Positions 60,736 to 64,000 of a stretch of 64,000 bases of DNA are shown one piece after another; within the stretch, counting starts at the first letter, position 1, and every line of letters begins with the position of its first letter. The stretch lies in assembly GCA_019634795.1 (NCBI GenBank), contig JAHCAR010000005.1:62001-126000 (forward strand), in the 5' to 3' direction. The stretch is from Dokdonella sp. (GTDB taxonomy: Bacteria > Pseudomonadota > Gammaproteobacteria > Xanthomonadales > Rhodanobacteraceae). The notes under the pieces were generated by a model. That model did not search any database. It was given only the letters and a program-made list of their open reading frames with translations, and was not told the origin of the DNA. The position numbers were made by a program, and so were the translations under genes.

Positions 60736-61227
60736 TCACAGCTTCTTGGAAGGCGGGTTGTCTATCAGGCGTTGACCATCGATTTTCAGGAGCGTGATAC
60801 GCATCGGATCACCCTGCACAGCGCATGTCACCTCGGCATCATTCAAGGCTCCGAAATCGTTCTGAAGCCGCAGCCCATCTCCTCTATTCCAGACGAAATA
60901 GAAGCCACTGGATTGAGCCTGGTTCGCGGAATGAGGGATCACGGCAGCCGATGGATTCTTCGTGGCAGCCTTGATCGCCTTCGTGCACATCAGTTGAGCG
61001 TCGATATCATTCGGCCCGACACCCTTGCCGCTCACCGAAGAACGCCTTGGCGCCGCGTTCGATACTCTGTCGACAGATCTGAGCCAAAAAATCAGGAGAG
61101 GCAACGCGACGAATATGGCCACAAGCCATGCGCAACCGCTCGTTGGCCTGGGCTGTCTTGCTCCGCACTTCGGGCATGCCTCAGCCTTCGTGCTGATATC
61201 GGCTCCGCATTCCTTGCACTTCGTCAT
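60736..61227 (-). CDS. Zinc-ribbon single-TM protein of unknown function
   Basis: The protein has 163 residues from the ATG at 61227. The N-terminal zinc ribbon CKECGADISTKAEACPKCG (residues 3-22) is followed by one TM helix (about 33-51, CAWLVAIFVALPLLIFWLRS) and an exported domain with two Cys (LMCTKAIKAATKNPSAAVIP and VTCAVQGD). That domain matches the general aIKxxLKxPSSAxF layout seen in many small zinc-ribbon membrane proteins. Base composition is lower in GC than the neighbours, so it may have been acquired. No operon partner is evident. Confidence 0.7.
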   Translation of the reverse strand: MTKCKECGADISTKAEACPKCGARQPRPTSGCAWLVAIFVALPLLIFWLRSVDRVSNAAPRRSSVSGKGVGPNDIDAQLMCTKAIKAATKNPSAAVIPHSANQAQSSGFYFVWNRGDGLRLQNDFGALNDAEVTCAVQGDPMRITLLKIDGQRLIDNPPSKKL

Positions 61228-61582
61228 TGCCACGATCGATCCTCCCACTTGCCCGAAGCTTTCCAAACTGCGACTACCATAGCAATTGGAAAGGTACATC
61301 CGCGACGAAGTGAATCAAAGCGCATTGCCAGCCCAGTCGGATCCTCGATTTCGCAAATCGTTGCTTCGGGGGTTCAGAAAATTGCCCACCACGCTTGTGC
61401 GACACGACTGGCCACGACGCCAGTGCGCCCGCAGATATCATGCGAAACAAGGAAGCGCATATTCCATTTCGACGCCATGCCAGCTCGTCGCCTGCCTCAA
61501 TCGAGTGGACTGCGCCGCGTCGGCCCAGACACTGACCGAAAAGGCGCAATCTGAAACCGGACCATGGCGCCCAGCAATTCGA
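61228..61582. other. Intergenic stretch without recognised features
   Basis: These 355 bases separate the zinc-ribbon gene from moaE. GC content is visibly lower than in the surrounding genes. The longest reading frame (61274-61549, minus) has no recognisable domain or ribosome-binding site. I see no hairpin terminator or promoter of note. Confidence 0.5.
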
Positions 61583-62023
61583 TCAGGAATCACTCTCAAC
61601 CGGCGTATTGTCCGGATGCAACCAACCCGACTCCCCATCGGCGTAATGTTCGTTCTTCCAGATCGGCACGCGCAGCTTGATCTCGTCGATGATCCAGCGA
61701 CAGGCTTCGAAGGCTGCGTTTCGATGGTCGGCGCTGACCCCGATCCAGACCGCGAGGTCGCCGATGGCCAGGCTGCCGGTGCGATGCACCGCGAGTGCGG
61801 CGCGCAGGTCGAAGCGCGCCATCGCTTCGGCCATGATTGCTTCGCCTTCGCTTTCGGCCAGCGGCGCGTAGGCCTGGTAGTCGAGGCGGATCACCGAGCG
61901 GCCCTCGTTGTGGTTCCTGACCCAGCCTTCGAACAGCACGCAGGCCCCTGCCCGGCTGTCGTCCAGCCGGCGCTTCTCGGCGTCGACGTCGATCGCCGTG
62001 GTGGCTAGGGCGAAACGCTTCAT
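61583..62023 (-). CDS. moaE: Molybdopterin synthase catalytic subunit
   Basis: This 146-residue subunit transfers sulfur from MoaD to precursor Z. Family motifs are ACVLFEGWVRNHNEGRSV, LDYQAYAPLAESEGEAIM, HRTGSLAIGDLAVWIGVSADHR and the Lys-containing KLRVPIWKNEHYADGES. The start overlaps moaD by ATGA; it is the last gene of the moaA-C-D-E operon. Confidence 0.95.
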   Translation of the reverse strand: MKRFALATTAIDVDAEKRRLDDSRAGACVLFEGWVRNHNEGRSVIRLDYQAYAPLAESEGEAIMAEAMARFDLRAALAVHRTGSLAIGDLAVWIGVSADHRNAAFEACRWIIDEIKLRVPIWKNEHYADGESGWLHPDNTPVESDS

Positions 62024-62259
62024 CCGCCCGACACCGGCGGCAGGAACACGACCTCGTCGCCGTCCGCCAGGGCGTGGCTCCAGTCGACGATCTGGCCATT
62101 GACCGCGACGCGCAGCCGCGCGGGATCCATGGCGAAGCCGTGGCGAACCCGCAGTTCGTCGTAGAGCGCGGACAGGCCCGTCGCATCGGACTGCACCGTT
62201 TCGCCGGCGCAGCCGGCGCGGTCGGCGAGGCTGGCGAAATACAGCAGCTGATAGTTCAT
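62020..62259 (-). CDS. moaD: Molybdopterin synthase sulfur carrier subunit
   Basis: This 79-residue ubiquitin-like protein starts [16 protein letters not shown] and ends FLPPVSGG; the C-terminal Gly-Gly is the site adenylated and thiocarboxylated. ATGA overlaps link it to moaC before and moaE after. Confidence 0.95.
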   Translation of the reverse strand: MNYQLLYFASLADRAGCAGETVQSDATGLSALYDELRVRHGFAMDPARLRVAVNGQIVDWSHALADGDEVVFLPPVSGG

Positions 62260-62747
62260 CCTTGCACCTTGCCTGCCTTGACCGTGCGTTTGCCACCCGT
62301 CTTGTCGAGCAGGCGCAGATCGGCAATGACGATCTCGTGGCTCAGCGCCTTGCACATGTCATACACAGTCAGCGCCGCCACGCTGGCTCCGGTCATCGCT
62401 TCCATCTCGACCCCGGTCTTGTGGGTGACCGCCACTTCGCAGCGGATCCTCAGTTCGGTCGCGGAGACGAATTCGATCTCGAAGCGGCATTTCTCGATGC
62501 CGAGCGGATGGCAGAACGGAATCAGTTCGTGGGTGCGCTTGACCGCGAGGGTGCCGGCAATGATCGCGGTGTCGATGACCGGCCCCTTGGCCGAGCGCAG
62601 TTCGTTGGCCTTCAACTGTCTGGCCGCGGCGGCCGGAAATTGCACGCGCGCCTCGGCCACCGCAACGCGCCGCGTCGCCTGCTTGTCGCCGACGTCGACC
62701 ATTTTCGGGCGTCCGGCGGTATCGATGTGGGTCAGTTTCCTGGGCAT
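62256..62747 (-). CDS. moaC: Cyclic pyranopterin monophosphate synthase
   Basis: This 163-residue enzyme acts with MoaA to make cPMP. Motifs are [37 protein letters not shown] and [22 protein letters not shown], with the catalytic Lys/Asp set present. It overlaps moaD by ATGA and follows moaA by 5 bp. Confidence 0.96.
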   Translation of the reverse strand: MPRKLTHIDTAGRPKMVDVGDKQATRRVAVAEARVQFPAAAARQLKANELRSAKGPVIDTAIIAGTLAVKRTHELIPFCHPLGIEKCRFEIEFVSATELRIRCEVAVTHKTGVEMEAMTGASVAALTVYDMCKALSHEIVIADLRLLDKTGGKRTVKAGKVQG

Positions 62748-62752
62748 GCCGT

Positions 62753-63796
62753 TCAGCCACCGATCTCGTACATTTCAACGCGCCGCCGCGAATCGACATT
62801 GGCCATTCCGCGGATTTCGCTGTAGCGATCGTCGCGGCCTTTCCAGACCGCGCTGATCAGGCCGGCCAGTTCGGCGTCGCTGGCGCCGGCCCGCAGCGGT
62901 CCGAGCAGGTCATGTCCGCTGTTGGCGAACAGGCAGGTGTACAGACGCCCGTCCGCGGAAAGCCGGGCCCGCGTGCAATCGCCGCAGAACGGCTCGCTGA
63001 CCGAGCTGATGAAGCCGATCTCGGCGCTGCCGTCATCGAGTGCCCAGCGCTGCGCCACTTCGCCGCCGTAGTTCGCCGGCAACGCATGCATCGGCCAACG
63101 CCGGGCGATGCGCTCGCGCAGCTCGGCGCTCGGCACCACCTTGTCCTCGCGCCAGGCATTGCAGGTGCCGACGTCCATGTATTCGATGAAGCGCAGGATA
63201 TGCCCGCTGCCGCGGAAATGGGCGACCATGTCGGGCACTTCCTCGTCGTTGACCCCGCGCATGACCACGCTGTTGAGCTTGAGCCGGCTGAAGCCGGCGC
63301 GCGTAGCAGCCTCGATCGCGGCATGCAGTTCGGCGACCTCACCACGGCCTCCGGAAAGGGTGCGGTAGGTTTCCGCGTCTAGGGTGTCGACGCTCAGCGT
63401 GATGCGCTGCAGGCCGGCCTCGCGCAGCGCCGCGACGCTGGCCGGCAGCAGGCTGCCATTGGTCGTCATGGCGAGGTCTTCGACCTGCGGGATGCGCGCC
63501 AGCAGTCGGACCAGTTCGGGCAGCTCGCGCCTGAGCAGCGGCTCGCCGCCGGTCAGGCGCAGCTTGCGCACGCCGAGCGACACGAAGATCCGGGCCAGGC
63601 GTTCGATTTCCTCGAAACGCAGGCGCTGTGACTTGCTCAGGAACTGGTGATCGCGCGGATAGTCGGCTTCCGGCATGCAGTACGGACAACGGAAGTTGCA
63701 GCGGTCGATGACAGATATGCGCAGGTCGGTCAGCGCGCGCGCGCGGCGATCGAGCGGCGACCCACCCGCGAACTTCAGCGGAATCGGCTCGCTCAT
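62753..63796 (-). CDS. moaA: GTP 3',8-cyclase (radical SAM)
   Basis: This 347-residue enzyme makes the first molybdopterin intermediate. The N-terminal 4Fe-4S motif is CNFRCPYC, the SAM region [11 protein letters not shown], and the C-terminal cluster [19 protein letters not shown]. The C-terminus ends EIGG, the Gly-Gly needed for activity. It overlaps the upstream MBL-fold gene by ATGA. Confidence 0.96.
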   Translation of the reverse strand: MSEPIPLKFAGGSPLDRRARALTDLRISVIDRCNFRCPYCMPEADYPRDHQFLSKSQRLRFEEIERLARIFVSLGVRKLRLTGGEPLLRRELPELVRLLARIPQVEDLAMTTNGSLLPASVAALREAGLQRITLSVDTLDAETYRTLSGGRGEVAELHAAIEAATRAGFSRLKLNSVVMRGVNDEEVPDMVAHFRGSGHILRFIEYMDVGTCNAWREDKVVPSAELRERIARRWPMHALPANYGGEVAQRWALDDGSAEIGFISSVSEPFCGDCTRARLSADGRLYTCLFANSGHDLLGPLRAGASDAELAGLISAVWKGRDDRYSEIRGMANVDSRRRVEMYEIGG

Positions 63797-64000
63797 GATT
63801 GCGCCACTGCCGGATCGAGCACGACCGAGGCGTCGGGCCCGTCCAGTTGTACTTCCTCGCCGCGGTCGGCGACCCGATAGCCGCGCTCGCGCAAGGCCCT
63901 CGCTTCCCGGGCCGAACCGTAGTGGTAGAGGATCAGGCGTCCGAGTAATTCCGACGGATATTCGCGTTCGATATCGTCGAGACCCGAATGCGAGGGATTG
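63793..64000 (-). CDS. MBL-fold metallo-hydrolase (partial, N-terminus outside window)
   Basis: The last 68 residues are visible: NPSHSGLDDIEREYPSELLG, then GRLILYHYGS, AREARALRERGYRVADRGEE and a short tail. The SHSGLDDI and LILYHYG segments match the C-terminal part of metallo-beta-lactamase-fold phosphodiesterase-like proteins, where the His of xHYG is a metal ligand. Its stop overlaps the moaA start (ATGA), so it is upstream in the same operon. The substrate is unknown. Confidence 0.6.
   Translation of the reverse strand, partial: NPSHSGLDDIEREYPSELLGRLILYHYGSAREARALRERGYRVADRGEEVQLDGPDASVVLDPAVAQS

Noticed and set aside
61274-61549. A 91-codon minus-strand frame between the zinc-ribbon gene and moaE
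   Set aside because: It has no recognisable motif, ribosome-binding site or operon position. I treat it as chance.

Overview
The window looks like a stretch of chromosome from a high-GC gammaproteobacterium, most likely of the order Lysobacterales (Xanthomonadales). The reasons are the housekeeping gene orders (rpoE-mucA-mucB-mucD-lepA-lepB-rnc-era-recO, and yceD-rpmF-fabH-fabD-fabG-acpP-fabF-pabB-mltG-tmk-holB-pilZ), an S-methyl-5'-thioinosine phosphorylase-type gene, and a long LigA. This placement is inferred from gene content; no 16S gene is present. Nearly all the DNA is protein-coding. I see no prophage, IS element or CRISPR array.

Region by region. 1-2.1 kb: the proximal end of a fimbrial chaperone/pilin operon on the minus strand, behind a candidate sigma-54 promoter and a structured leader that ends in an intrinsic terminator. 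2.2-4.2 kb: two universal stress protein genes flanking a small HTH gene, each stress gene preceded by an FNR/ANR-type box at about -41.5. 4.2-6.2 kb: a GAF-GGDEF-EAL protein. 6.2-12.8 kb: an unusual SDR oxidoreductase, oligoribonuclease, exonuclease I, a DUF2461 protein, an HcaT-like MFS permease and EpmA. 12.8-20.2 kb: LigA, a TPR protein, an ECF sigma/anti-sigma pair, a YigZ protein and an ABC exporter. 20.3-24.9 kb: purine salvage (mtnP, hpt), NagZ, RlmD and a receiver-HPt protein. 25-34.6 kb: the recO-era-rnc-lepB-lepA run and the sigma-E envelope-stress operon.

34.7-37.8 kb holds a pseudo-receiver GGDEF/EAL protein coupled to a small protein resembling the N-terminal part of Ycf46-type ATPases. 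37.9-40.9 kb has a FadB/FadJ-type beta-oxidation protein and a PanE-like reductase. 40.9-50.9 kb is the fatty-acid synthesis supercluster with attached folate, peptidoglycan, DNA-replication and pilus genes. 51.1-56.2 kb is a plus-strand operon with Maf, MoxR, DUF58 and a TgpA transglutaminase. 56.2-59.8 kb carries an Slp lipoprotein, HinT, RecR, YbaB and DnaX. 59.8-60.7 kb is an RNA locus with tRNA-Ser(GGA), the 4.5S SRP RNA, a duplicated 3' part of that RNA and several palindromic repeats. 61.2-64 kb is a molybdopterin operon (moaA-C-D-E) ending in a partial MBL-fold gene.

The most notable non-coding signals are the matched FNR boxes over the two stress genes, the pilin leader RNA, two sigma-E-type promoters inside the stress operon, a consensus sigma-70 promoter that leaves yceD almost without a 5' leader, a fabH frame with no ATG/GTG/TTG start, and the broken second copy of the SRP RNA.
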